The notes beneath the pieces are model-generated. The model was not told the origin of the DNA, made no database searches, and was given only the letters and a program-made list of their open reading frames with translations. From Bacillota bacterium (GTDB lineage: Bacteria > Bacillota > Clostridia > Christensenellales > SZUA-584): 64,000 nucleotides of DNA. How positions within the stretch are numbered: position 1 is the first letter of the stretch; every line of letters begins with the position of its first letter. Position numbers and translations under genes: made by a program. Positions 8,227 through 16,517 of the stretch are shown here, piece by piece. The stretch lies in the NCBI GenBank assembly GCA_023461435.1, contig JAEYLC010000020.1:62001-126000 (forward strand). The letters are read 5' to 3'.

Positions 8227-8916
8227 CTACAATTGTGACGCCGCACCATCCTCATATTTCCCAAAGCGCGCGCTGAATTCCTTTTCCAGTCTTTCGCGCG
8301 GCAGCATCGGCCCGTGCCCGGGGCAGATGAACCGGGCTTTCGTAGCGAGTACCATCTCCCACGCGCCACGTATCTGTTCGGGGCAATCGGCGAACGGCGG
8401 ATAAAGCGAGCCGCCAAGGCCGATCACCGTATCGCCCGAAAAAAGAAAGCCGCCGATGAGCAGCCCGATGGAGCCCTTCGTATGCGCCCCGAGCGGCAGC
8501 ACCGCCGCGTCAAACCCGAATTCAGACAGATCACGCGCGGCGTCCACGGCGATGATGTTCTGCGTCACGGCATCGTAATGCTCCGTTTGCATCGGCACCA
8601 TATGATGCCCCGCCGATGATATAAACCTCGAGATCGGATGCGTCCCTTTCGGAACAGGTGTGTTGCCCCGCATGAGGCAATCCGCCTCCGCCGCACCGAC
8701 GATCACCTTCGCGCCCAAAAAATCCTGCAGCGCTTTTGCGCTGCCCGCATGGTCGTAGTGCGTATGCGTGAGCAGCAGCAGCGGAATAACGAGCCCCAAC
8801 GGCTCAAGCGGCTTTTTAAATGCTTCGATTCGTCCTTTTCTCGCCGCATCCACCACGATGCCGCGTTTCCCGTCGTGAACGAGCCATGATGTTCCCACAA
8901 GTCTCTGAACGGTCAT
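8227..8916 (-). CDS. MBL-fold metallo-hydrolase
   Basis: A 229-residue metallo-beta-lactamase-fold hydrolase. The zinc site THTHYDHAG lies at residues 50-58, with further ligands at LGAHTKGS (His 145), FSGDTV and CPGHG. No signal peptide, so it acts in the cytoplasm. The family includes glyoxalase II-like thioesterases and lactonases, and the substrate cannot be fixed. GGAGG precedes the ATG. It is the last gene of a co-directed group with the zinc-ribbon protein, acyltransferase-like protein and esterase, 19 bases from its neighbour. An acyl-thioester or ester substrate would suit that context (inference). Confidence 0.88.
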   Translation of the reverse strand: MTVQRLVGTSWLVHDGKRGIVVDAARKGRIEAFKKPLEPLGLVIPLLLLTHTHYDHAGSAKALQDFLGAKVIVGAAEADCLMRGNTPVPKGTHPISRFISSAGHHMVPMQTEHYDAVTQNIIAVDAARDLSEFGFDAAVLPLGAHTKGSIGLLIGGFLFSGDTVIGLGGSLYPPFADCPEQIRGAWEMVLATKARFICPGHGPMLPRERLEKEFSARFGKYEDGAASQL

Positions 8917-8935
8917 AAGGAGCCCTCCTCTCTAT

Positions 8936-9643
8936 TCAATAGAACAGCCGCCGTCTGACCTCTTCCTTGAAGTTTTTCCGGTGCTCAAGTATCAATGCCG
9001 CCGCGCCCAAAACGGCGCATGGTATCAGCGCGTAATAAGACCACTTGAGCGTGAAGGGCTCCTGCAAATTCAATCTGACGAAAACCTCCACAACGAGCAC
9101 AAAAAAACCTGTCGCGAAAAACACGCCTGCCGCTTTTTTAAGCAGCGTCATGCGGCTTGATTTCGTAAACAGCAGTGCGAGAATGATAATGGCGATACTG
9201 GCGGCCACCGTAATGGGCAGCCCGAGCGCGACAAACCAGTGTCCGCCGTTCGTCTTCTCGATGAACAGCAGATACAGCAGTACGGCTGCGCAGTTCGCGG
9301 AAAGAAACATGACCGTATGGTAGCGTTTAAAATAAAAGGGCAGCACGACGAAAATAAATATCAGCGCCATCGCGCCCACGATATACGCCGACCATGTCAG
9401 CCCACCGCCGTCCAATATATCAAGCAGTATCGTGATCATGATCGGTATCATCAGTATGAGCCCGGCCAGCGTCGCAAAATAGCGCTTGTCGATGCGGTTG
9501 ACCAGCGTCTCAAGGTACCTTGGATACGGCCTCTCGACAGGCTCCTGCCACGGCGTTTTGGGATTTAAGACTTCGACGCTGCAAAGCGGGCAGTATTGCT
9601 CGCTCTTTCCGAGCTCCACACCGCAGTTCACACAGTAAGACAT
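8936..9643 (-). CDS. Zinc-ribbon integral membrane protein (DUF6320-like)
   Basis: 235 residues. The N-terminal MSYCVNCGVELGKSEQYCPL contains a CxxC...CxxC zinc ribbon (Cys 4, 7, 18, 21). After a short linker come six or so hydrophobic segments (about 58-80, 86-105, 111-128, 136-160, 168-188, 200-220), ending with a basic cytoplasmic tail (HRKNFKEEVRRRLFY). The layout fits the DUF6320 family, which has no known function but is often found with acetyltransferase-like proteins and esterases, as here. GGGAGAAG precedes the ATG. It lies 19 bases from the acyltransferase-like gene, so it is very probably in the same operon. Confidence 0.85.
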   Translation of the reverse strand: MSYCVNCGVELGKSEQYCPLCSVEVLNPKTPWQEPVERPYPRYLETLVNRIDKRYFATLAGLILMIPIMITILLDILDGGGLTWSAYIVGAMALIFIFVVLPFYFKRYHTVMFLSANCAAVLLYLLFIEKTNGGHWFVALGLPITVAASIAIIILALLFTKSSRMTLLKKAAGVFFATGFFVLVVEVFVRLNLQEPFTLKWSYYALIPCAVLGAAALILEHRKNFKEEVRRRLFY

Positions 9644-9662
9644 CGCTTCTCCCCCTCTCAGG

Positions 9663-10955
9663 TTACCATCTTTGGTTGCTCTCGATTTTGACCGGCACGC
9701 CGAGCTTCACCAGAAAGTGAAAAAACGCGCGCTCCAGCGTGCTTTCCTTTATCGTTCTCACGAAATTCAGTATGAGTGTACCGTTATATGTGAGCGCGCC
9801 GCACACCACCTTGTTGCGCGACAGCGGCCCGAGTATAAAATCCATTCTCGTCACATAGCGCGCCATTTCATCGGGCAGCATCACGTTGCCGAGATTCGAT
9901 ATGCTCGTTGAGCTTTTGCGGTCTCCGACGAGGTTGAACGTGAGCTTCATCGCTATGTTTTTGATGAAAAGCGGCGTCACGCGCAGCATGCGGCGCGTCT
10001 CCGTCTTCACGTTCGTGGATATTTTCGCGTTCAACAGCTTTTCCGTGGCCTCGCTGCGCATATAATGGTGCACCGCGCTTAAAACCTCGTCAAAGCTGTA
10101 TGTGCCGTATTTTGGGTCGATCCCCGGGTTCACATAGCTCGCGAAGTTGCGCATCGTATTGGTCGGGTAAAACCGCCGCAGGTTGATCGGGATGCATATT
10201 TTGACGGGTTTGAGCCGTTTTTCACGCTTCACGCTCTCACGCTGCTGCTTGTCCACCGCCAAGATCAGCACCGCCGTCAGATAATCCGTGAGCGATACGT
10301 TCTTTTCTTTGGCCCTTTTAAGAATCTCGTTCGCGGGGATCAGCCCGGTGATCACGTTGATGAAATCGTCGCTCTCCTTCGTGCCCCTGATCGTGTAGGC
10401 ATTGGGTTCGCGGCGCGTGCGCGTGATCTTCTTCGCGTATTTCAAATACGCGTCTTCAATCTCGCCCGGGGCGGGCGGTAAGCCGCAGTCGAGGATCTCA
10501 TTGTCCCGTGGGATATCGGCGCCGTATTTAAGGCGCAGGTATTCGGCAACCAGCGTTTTCGTAAAGCACAGGCCGCCCGTACCGTCTGTGAGCGCATGAA
10601 ATATCTCCACCGCGATGCGGCGTTTATAATACAGCACACGGAACATGAAGCCCTTGTTCTGCTTGAAATCCATATGCACGCAAGGATACGCCTCATCCTC
10701 CCTGATGTCCGGCTGGCCTTCGTTATGCTCAAGATAATACCAGAACAGGCCGGTCTTGAGCTTCAGCGCGAAACCCGGAAAACGCGAAAGAGTGGACGCA
10801 AGCGCCTGCTCGAGCACGCTTAAGTCAATCTGCTCGGTCAGATCGACGGACAGGCGAAACAGCGCTTTCCAGTTGCGCCGTTTCGCCGCGGGATAGATCT
10901 TGGCCGCGTTATCGAGCTTCATCCACTTTTTCTGTGTTTTCACATTGCTGCTCAT
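9663..10955 (-). CDS. Condensation-domain/alcohol acetyltransferase-fold protein
   Basis: A 430-residue member of the CoA-dependent acyltransferase superfamily (alcohol acetyltransferase, PapA, NRPS condensation domains). The catalytic HHxxxDG motif appears as IFHALTDGTGG near residue 115, with the first His replaced by Phe, as in several alcohol acetyltransferase relatives. The central NLRRFYPTNTMRNFASY matches the usual NLR/F..N..NF block. No signal peptide or membrane segment. Its ATG begins immediately after the TAA of the esterase gene upstream. Role: probably acyl transfer to or from a hydroxylated lipid or small alcohol; the partner esterase could reverse or finish that step (inference). 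Confidence 0.8.
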   Translation of the reverse strand: MSSNVKTQKKWMKLDNAAKIYPAAKRRNWKALFRLSVDLTEQIDLSVLEQALASTLSRFPGFALKLKTGLFWYYLEHNEGQPDIREDEAYPCVHMDFKQNKGFMFRVLYYKRRIAVEIFHALTDGTGGLCFTKTLVAEYLRLKYGADIPRDNEILDCGLPPAPGEIEDAYLKYAKKITRTRREPNAYTIRGTKESDDFINVITGLIPANEILKRAKEKNVSLTDYLTAVLILAVDKQQRESVKREKRLKPVKICIPINLRRFYPTNTMRNFASYVNPGIDPKYGTYSFDEVLSAVHHYMRSEATEKLLNAKISTNVKTETRRMLRVTPLFIKNIAMKLTFNLVGDRKSSTSISNLGNVMLPDEMARYVTRMDFILGPLSRNKVVCGALTYNGTLILNFVRTIKESTLERAFFHFLVKLGVPVKIESNQRW

Positions 10956-11834
10956 TTATAACTCCAAAAAAGCGGCGATTTTCTTTAAGGCTTTCCTTGC
11001 TTCGGGTATTTTAAACAGCACGTAAACGTGCCAGAGCCCTTCCTCCACAATCAGTTCGCAATCGCAGCCGCACTCATTCAGTCGCTTTGCGAGCAGCCTT
11101 GAGTCGTCGAGCAGCAGCTCACGGCTGCCCGCGAATATTAGAGCCGGCGGCAGGCCGCATAGGTCGCCGTATATGGGCGACACAAGCGGGTTATCCTCTT
11201 GTCCGTCCGCATAGGCCTTGGCGGCAATGCGCAAGGCCTTTACCGACAGCGTCGGGTCTTTCCTGCGGTTGCCGATGTGGGATTCGCCAGTAAATTTCAA
11301 ATCCGTCCAGGGCGAGATACCCACCAGCTTATCAGGCTGCGGCAGCCCGAGCTCTTTGAGCTTCAAACACAGTGAAAATATCAGCCCGCCGCCCGCCGAC
11401 TCACCCGCGAGTGAAATACGTCTGTAACCCGCATCGAGCAGATATTGATAAGCGCAGAGCGCGTCGTCAACCGCCGCCGGGAATGGATACTCCGGAGCAA
11501 GGCGGTAAGCCACGGCCAGCACCTTGCGGTTCGTTTCAGTTGCAAGCACGCTGGCGGAACCGCGCGCATAGCCAAGGCAGCCGGCCACGTATCCTCCGCC
11601 GTGCAGGTAAAGAATCACGCTGTCGCCGGAATGTTCCTCATTCGGAACAGCAAGACTGGCTTCAAACTCATCAAAACAGACAGGATCAAACGAGACCTTT
11701 GATAAAAGCGATCTTGCCATGATTTCGCCGAGATTATCCTGAAAAGTCCTTGAGGTCCTGATACTGAATTTGTCGAGTATGGGCTTTAAGAGTCTGATCT
11801 GCGCGCGCACAAGCACGCTCAGCAAACTTGGCAT
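10956..11834 (-). CDS. Alpha/beta hydrolase, HSL-family esterase/lipase
   Basis: A 292-residue carboxylesterase of the hormone-sensitive-lipase family. The oxyanion-hole motif is LYLHGGGYVAG, the nucleophile elbow is GESAGGG, the catalytic Asp is probably in SRELLLDDSRLLA and the His in EGLWHVYVLF. No signal peptide. GGAG precedes the ATG by seven bases. It is the first gene of the four-gene group running down to the MBL hydrolase and directly abuts the acyltransferase-like gene. A short acyl ester is the expected substrate type; the actual one is unknown. Confidence 0.9.
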   Translation of the reverse strand: MPSLLSVLVRAQIRLLKPILDKFSIRTSRTFQDNLGEIMARSLLSKVSFDPVCFDEFEASLAVPNEEHSGDSVILYLHGGGYVAGCLGYARGSASVLATETNRKVLAVAYRLAPEYPFPAAVDDALCAYQYLLDAGYRRISLAGESAGGGLIFSLCLKLKELGLPQPDKLVGISPWTDLKFTGESHIGNRRKDPTLSVKALRIAAKAYADGQEDNPLVSPIYGDLCGLPPALIFAGSRELLLDDSRLLAKRLNECGCDCELIVEEGLWHVYVLFKIPEARKALKKIAAFLEL

Positions 11835-11996
11835 ATCGTCGCTCCTTTATGTTGTTGCGTATTTTAAGCATACCGTAAACAAAGGCCAATATCAAACAAT
11901 ATATGTGGTAAACAGGCACACACCACCATGTGTCTTCACCATAATAAATGGAGCTCTCCATGAGGATGGAGTTTATAGAAGTGACAAACCACCTCT

Positions 11997-12464
11997 TTAT
12001 TCTCCCTCATAATATTCAACCTGCCTCGATATCGGGAATATCAAGCGCGTGTCCTTGCCGAATATGCCGACCTTATCGGAGTCGGGATAAAAGGCGATCT
12101 CAGGATCAAACCTGATATCAAAATCCGCATATATGAGCGGCTCGTTTTCGGATATATTCGTGATCTTATGCGCGCCTTTTTCATTGTTGGGGAAATAAAG
12201 AAAATCTCCGGCGGTCACCTCGCGCTCTCCCGAGGGCGACTTCAGCAGCCCCTTCCCGCTGAGTATAAAGAACACTTCTTCATTGCGCATGTGGTAATGA
12301 TAAGGCACAGCCGCTTTGCCCGGCGGCACTTCATAGACCGAAACGTCAAAATGCTCCGATTCCTCTTTTCCCACAATGATTTTTCTTGTAAACTCAAAGC
12401 CATGCTCCGATCGCTGAACACCCTTTGCCGTTTCTGCTCTGCGAACAAATGCTTCTCCGTTCAT
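11997..12464 (-). CDS. Cupin-domain protein
   Basis: 155 residues with one cupin barrel. Cupin motif 1 is HYHMRNEEVFFILSGKG and motif 2 is GDFLYFPNNEKGAHKITN, which supply the metal-binding His and Glu residues. The N-terminal part (FTRKIIVGKEESEHFDVSVY) and the lack of a signal peptide fit small cytoplasmic sugar- or ligand-binding cupins. AGGAGG precedes the ATG. It is transcribed alone, with 162 bases to the esterase gene. No substrate can be assigned. Confidence 0.85.
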   Translation of the reverse strand: MNGEAFVRRAETAKGVQRSEHGFEFTRKIIVGKEESEHFDVSVYEVPPGKAAVPYHYHMRNEEVFFILSGKGLLKSPSGEREVTAGDFLYFPNNEKGAHKITNISENEPLIYADFDIRFDPEIAFYPDSDKVGIFGKDTRLIFPISRQVEYYEGE

Positions 12465-12573
12465 AAAATGGCCTCCTTTTCACACCAGATGATTTTATCT
12501 GCTGTATTTATTTTATAAGCCATTTTGCGCTGGTGTAAACGTTTATTTAAAATTTAACATATCAGAAAGCACT

Positions 12574-12600
12574 GAAAAAGAGACGGATAAAATCCGTCCC
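12574..12600 (-). terminator. Terminator of the purine operon
   Basis: On the minus strand, GACGGAT pairs with ATCCGTC around a short loop, followed by CTCTTTTT. It lies about 50 bases beyond the purD stop. Confidence 0.7.
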
Positions 12601-12646
12601 TTCAGGGTGTCAAAAAAGTCCCTTTGTGATAATGACTTATCTGTCC

Positions 12647-13894
12647 TTATTTGATGCCGATGTCCGTCCGGTACTGCGCGCCCTCGAAGCTGACATTTTT
12701 CACCTCGCCATATGCCTTTTGGCGCGCGTCCGGGATGCCGTCGCCGAGCGCCGTGATGCCGAGCACGCGCCCGCCGCTTGTGACATACACACCGTCTTTG
12801 ACCGCTGTGCCCGCGTGAAACACCGCAACGTTCTTCGCGTTCTCAATGCCCGTGATTGGGATGCCTTTTTGATATTTGCCCGGATACCCGCCCGACGCCA
12901 TCACGACGCAAACCGCGGTGCGTTCGTCCCACTCGAGCGTGATCTGATCGAGCGTCCCGTCGATGACCGCATCGAAAACCGTAAGCAGATCGTTTTTGAG
13001 CCGTGGCAGCACCACCTGCGCCTCGGGGTCACCGAAACGCGCGTTGTATTCGAGCAGCTTCGGGCCGTCCTTGGTAAGCATGAGTCCGAAGAAAATGATG
13101 CCCTTGAAGCAAACGCCCTCGGCGTTCAGCGCTTCCACCGTGCGCCGGATAATCGTCTCTTCCGCGACCTTGCGAACTCCATCTGTGTATTTGGGGCTTG
13201 GAGAGAATGTGCCCATGCCGCCCGTGTTAGGGCCGGTATCGCCATCAAACGCGCGTTTATGATCCTGCGCGCTCTGCATCGGCAGTATCGTTTTGCCGTC
13301 ACAGAACGCGAGCACCGAGACCTCGGGGCCTTCGAGGAACTCCTCGATGACCACGCGGCTGCCCGCCTCACCAAACACCTTATCCACCATGATCTCTTTG
13401 AGCGCATCCTGCGCCATATCCGCCGTATCGCAGATGATCACGCCCTTGCCAAGCGCGAGCCCGTCCGCTTTGACCACGACGGGTATATTGCAGCTCTTCA
13501 CGTACGCCGAGGCCTTCTCATAATCATCAAATACCTCGCACGCCGCCGTGGGGATGCCGTACTTTTGCATCAGGTATTTCGCGTAAACCTTGCTGCCCTC
13601 AATGCGCGCGCCGTCCGATGTCGGCCCGAACGCGCGGATGCCTGCCGCCTGCAGCTTATTCACAAGCCCCATATAAAGCGGGTCATCCGGCGCGACGATC
13701 ACGAGATCAAAGCGCTGCTGCTTCGCGTAGTCGGTCAGCGCATCGATATCCGTCGCCGCAATCGGCACGCACGCGGCAAGCTGCGCAATGCCGCCGTTGC
13801 CCGGCGCACAATAAATGTCGTCGTTCCGGCTCTGCTTTAATTTCCATATGATCGCGTGTTCACGGCCGCCGCCGCCCACCACAAGTATCTTCAT
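12647..13894 (-). CDS. purD: Phosphoribosylamine-glycine ligase
   Basis: Joins glycine to phosphoribosylamine with ATP (second step of purine synthesis). 415 residues. The N-terminal MKILVVGGGGREHAI opens the preATP-grasp domain. The ATP-grasp part shows VVKADGLALGKGV and EEFLEGPEVS, and the Mg site lies in EYNARFGDPEAQVVLPRL. The frame is open to 13963, but the ATG at 13894, with GAGGAG seven bases before it, starts exactly at the conserved N-terminus. It is 11 bases after purH and the last gene of the operon. Confidence 0.96.
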   Translation of the reverse strand: MKILVVGGGGREHAIIWKLKQSRNDDIYCAPGNGGIAQLAACVPIAATDIDALTDYAKQQRFDLVIVAPDDPLYMGLVNKLQAAGIRAFGPTSDGARIEGSKVYAKYLMQKYGIPTAACEVFDDYEKASAYVKSCNIPVVVKADGLALGKGVIICDTADMAQDALKEIMVDKVFGEAGSRVVIEEFLEGPEVSVLAFCDGKTILPMQSAQDHKRAFDGDTGPNTGGMGTFSPSPKYTDGVRKVAEETIIRRTVEALNAEGVCFKGIIFFGLMLTKDGPKLLEYNARFGDPEAQVVLPRLKNDLLTVFDAVIDGTLDQITLEWDERTAVCVVMASGGYPGKYQKGIPITGIENAKNVAVFHAGTAVKDGVYVTSGGRVLGITALGDGIPDARQKAYGEVKNVSFEGAQYRTDIGIK

Positions 13895-13905
13895 GCCGCC
13901 GCTCC

Positions 13906-15438
13906 TCAATGTTTGAAATGCCGCATGCCGGTGAACACCATCGCAATGCCAAGCTCGTCGCACGCCTTTATCGAATCCTCGTCGTGTATGCTGCCGCCCG
14001 GCTGTATGATCGCGCTGATGCCGAATTCGGCAGCGAGGCGCGCCGTGTCATCAAACGGGAGATACGCGTCGGACGCGAGCACCGCTCCCTTGACGTGCTC
14101 GCCCGCGCGCTGCAGCGCGGCCTCCGCCGCCCAGACGCGCGACACCTGCCCGGGCCCAAGGCCCAGCGTCTGCGAGTCCTTTGCGACCGCGATGCCGTTG
14201 GATTTGATGTGCTTGACGATCTTCCACGCAAACTTCAAGTCTTCGAGTTCCTTCTCCGTCGGCACGCGTTTGGTCACGGTTTTGAGCTCGCCTCCGAAGA
14301 GCAGCGCATCGGGCTGCTGAACGAGCAGGCCGCCGAGCGGTTTCTTCATATCCAGTGCGCCCGGCTTCACCTTGGCCGAGATGTCCTTCAAAAGCAGCAG
14401 GCGCAGATTTTTCTTCGTCTTGAGCACCTCGAGCGCGTCAGCCGAAAACGCGGGCGCCACGATGATTTCAAAGAAGTTCTTCACCATCTCTTCGGCGCTC
14501 TTCAAATCGATCTCGGTGTTGACCGCCAATATGCCGCCGTAGATGGACTTGGGATCGCAGCTGTAAGCCTTCATATACGCGTCATAAAGGTTGTCGGCGC
14601 TGCCCACGCCGCACGGGTTCGCGTGCTTCACAGCCACTGCCGTGATCTCCTCGAATTCGCGCAGGCAGTCGAGCGCGCCGTTCGTATCGTTGATGTTGTT
14701 AAACGAAAGCTCCTTGCCCCAAAGCTGCTGCGCTTCGGCCAATGTGCCTTTTGTGCCGATCGGCTCTTTATAGAAAGCGGCGCTCTGGTGCGGGTTCTCG
14801 CCGTAGCGCATGCCCTGTACCTTCTCATATGTGAGCGTGAGCTTTTCGGGATAGCCGCCGCCGTTCTGTTGACGAAGATACCCCGATATCAGCGCGTCGT
14901 AAGCCGCCGTGTGCTCAAAAACCTTCACGCAAAGATCAAACTTTGTCTGCTTTTTAATGCTCCCGTTTTTGAGTTCCTCAAGAACGCGGCTGTAATCCGC
15001 CGGGTCCACGATGGACGCAACGTCCTGCCAGTTCTTCGCCGCGGCGCGCAGCATCGTCGGCCCGCCGATATCGATATTCTCGATCGCTTCCTCAAGCGTG
15101 ACGCCTTCCTTTTGAATCGTGGCTTTAAACGGATACAGGTTCACCGCGACGATGTCGATGAGCCCGACGCCGAGCTTTTGCACCTGCGCCATATGATCCG
15201 CGTTGCCTCTCATCGCGAGAATCCCGGCGTGGATGTTCGGGTGCAGCGTCTTCACGCGCCCGTCGAGGCATTCGGGAAAGCCCGTAATGTCGGAGACGTT
15301 GGTCACTTTCACGTCCGCCTGCTCGAGTGAGCGCTGCGTGCCGCCCGTCGAGAGGATTTCAAAGCCAAGGCTTTCAAGGCCCTTGGCAAACTCCACGACG
15401 CCCGTTTTGTCAAACACGCTTAAAAAAGCTCTCTTCAT
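13906..15438 (-). CDS. purH: Bifunctional AICAR formyltransferase / IMP cyclohydrolase
   Basis: Carries out the last two steps to IMP. 510 residues. The N-terminal MGS-like domain (about 1-130; SVFDKTGVVEFA, LSTGGTQRSLEQADV, DGRVKTLHPNIHAGIL) is the cyclohydrolase. The C-terminal domain is the formyltransferase, with AVKHANPCGVG carrying the catalytic Lys and His. GGAGG precedes the ATG. In this genome it is separated from purN by 461 bases of non-coding repeats, so it may depend on read-through or on its own promoter; no clear promoter was found in the gap. Confidence 0.97.
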   Translation of the reverse strand: MKRAFLSVFDKTGVVEFAKGLESLGFEILSTGGTQRSLEQADVKVTNVSDITGFPECLDGRVKTLHPNIHAGILAMRGNADHMAQVQKLGVGLIDIVAVNLYPFKATIQKEGVTLEEAIENIDIGGPTMLRAAAKNWQDVASIVDPADYSRVLEELKNGSIKKQTKFDLCVKVFEHTAAYDALISGYLRQQNGGGYPEKLTLTYEKVQGMRYGENPHQSAAFYKEPIGTKGTLAEAQQLWGKELSFNNINDTNGALDCLREFEEITAVAVKHANPCGVGSADNLYDAYMKAYSCDPKSIYGGILAVNTEIDLKSAEEMVKNFFEIIVAPAFSADALEVLKTKKNLRLLLLKDISAKVKPGALDMKKPLGGLLVQQPDALLFGGELKTVTKRVPTEKELEDLKFAWKIVKHIKSNGIAVAKDSQTLGLGPGQVSRVWAAEAALQRAGEHVKGAVLASDAYLPFDDTARLAAEFGISAIIQPGGSIHDEDSIKACDELGIAMVFTGMRHFKH

Positions 15439-15470
15439 ATATAAACCTCCAAATTAAAATCTTTTTTAAA

Positions 15471-15712
15471 CGGAAGGGCACGGAGACCCTCCCCTACAAT
15501 TCGTGACATCCAACAAATCGATCATAACATGGGATTCTTCACGTCGCTTCGCTCGTTCAGAATGACATGTGAGATTATTTTCAGCATTTTCGGGCCGCTT
15601 GGGAAATCGGCCCCTACGGTTCCGGAACGACACGGAGGTCGTTCACTACAATTCGTGACATTCAAGTGTATATTCTTACCCCGTAGGGAACGATCTTGAC
15701 CGTTTCGTGTGG
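15471..15712. repeat. Cluster of dispersed repeats, family A, between purN and purH
   Basis: At least four related units lie here. They are at 15471-15510 (AAGGGCACGGAGACCCTCCC then CTAC), 15590-15619 (GGGCCGCTTGGGAAATCGGC then CCCTACGG), 15622-15660 (ACGACACGGAGGTCGTTCAC then TACAATTCG), and inverted at 15680-15712 (CCGTAGGGAACGATCTTGAC). Each is an imperfect inverted repeat ending near CCCTAC or CACTAC, and two are followed by AATTCGTGACAT. The cluster holds no open reading frame that looks like a gene and splits the purine operon. Confidence 0.6.
15528..15572. repeat. Dispersed repeat, family B, copy 1
   Basis: CATGGGATTCTTCACGTCGC continues to CGTTCAGAATGACATGTGA. A second copy lies at 50671-50713. 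The pattern (CATGGGAT-CTTCAC...CGTTCAG-ATG-CA) is short, non-coding and found only between genes here. Confidence 0.6.
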
Positions 15713-15758
15713 ACTAGTCAAGTCGTATCACTCCAGTGTGCTTACTACGTTTAAGGCA

Positions 15759-15865
15759 CAATCCTCCGTCACGCTGCGCGTGCCACCTCCTTTCAAAAGG
15801 AGGCTTTTCTTATGTCGGCAGGCTCCTTTGAAAAGGAGCTGTCAGCGTAAGCTGACTGAGGATTG
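15759..15865. mobile_element. MITE-like repeat, family C, complete copy
   Basis: A 107-bp element with near-perfect 13-bp terminal inverted repeats: CAATCCTCCGTCA at the left and TGACTGAGGATTG at the right (one mismatch). Inside are two hairpins, ACCTCCTTTCAAAAGGAGGC and GGCTCCTTTGAAAAGGAGCT, plus TCAGCGTAAGCTGA. It codes for nothing. Half-copies occur at 24602-24654 and 42258-42307. This is the build of a non-autonomous miniature element, although no transposase is in the window. Confidence 0.7.
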
Positions 15866-15899
15866 ATCCGAAAAGTACTCGGCGACTATCGTTGAATAC

Positions 15900-16517
15900 T
15901 TACTTCACCAGCACCCGCCTGCCGTCCAGCACAAGTCGGCCCGCGCAGAGCAGCGCGACGGATTTGACGAGTATCTCGTGCTCCGCCTCGAGCACGCGCG
16001 CGGCGAGCATCTCCGGCGTATCGCCGTCAAGCACATCCACGCACTTTTGCATGATGATCGGCCCGGTATCAGTGCCCTCGTCCACAAAATGCACCGTCGC
16101 GCCTGAAACCTTCGCGCCGTATTCGAGCACGGCGGCATGAACACGCCTGCCGTAATAACCCTTGCCGCAGAACGACGGTATCAATGCCGGATGGATGTTA
16201 ACGATAGGGAAACGGCTCACAAGCGCCGCGCCGAGTATCGACATGTACCCCGCAAGCACCACCGCCTGTCCGCCGAAAGCCTCCACCGCGCCGATCACGG
16301 CTTCATCATGCGCCTGCTGACTCTCATAATCCTTCGAAGAAATCACAACGGACGGCACGCCCGCGAGCTTCGCGCGTTCGAGCGCGTACACGCCCGGCTT
16401 GCTCGCCACCACGCCAGCCACGCGCGCTTCAATTCGCCCGTCCGCACAGGCGTCGAGTATCGCCTGCAGATTCGTACCGCCGCCCGACACCATCACGACG
16501 AGCTTGTCTATTCGCAC
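15900..16517 (-). CDS. purN: Phosphoribosylglycinamide formyltransferase
   Basis: Transfers a formyl group from 10-formyl-THF to GAR (third purine step). 205 residues. VMVSGGGTNLQAILDA binds the ribose phosphate, NIHPALIPSFCGKG carries the catalytic Asn and His, and ATVHFVDEGTDTGPII carries the catalytic Asp. The start is GTG 16517, which overlaps the end of purM by 10 bases (stop TAG at 16508-16510), so the two are coupled. Downstream, the operon is interrupted by repeats before purH. Confidence 0.95.
   Translation of the reverse strand: MRIDKLVVMVSGGGTNLQAILDACADGRIEARVAGVVASKPGVYALERAKLAGVPSVVISSKDYESQQAHDEAVIGAVEAFGGQAVVLAGYMSILGAALVSRFPIVNIHPALIPSFCGKGYYGRRVHAAVLEYGAKVSGATVHFVDEGTDTGPIIMQKCVDVLDGDTPEMLAARVLEAEHEILVKSVALLCAGRLVLDGRRVLVK

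Noticed and set aside
11734..11961. 75-residue minus-strand frame upstream of the esterase
   Set aside because: Mostly overlaps the esterase start in another frame; no RBS. The gap 11835-11996 otherwise holds nothing I can name.
12626..13840. 404-residue plus-strand open frame opposite purD
   Set aside because: Antisense to a clear purD; Arg/His-rich composition, typical of a GC3 shadow, no RBS.
13909..15330. 473-residue plus-strand open frame opposite purH
   Set aside because: Antisense shadow of an intact, conserved gene; low-complexity Arg/Val/Leu composition.
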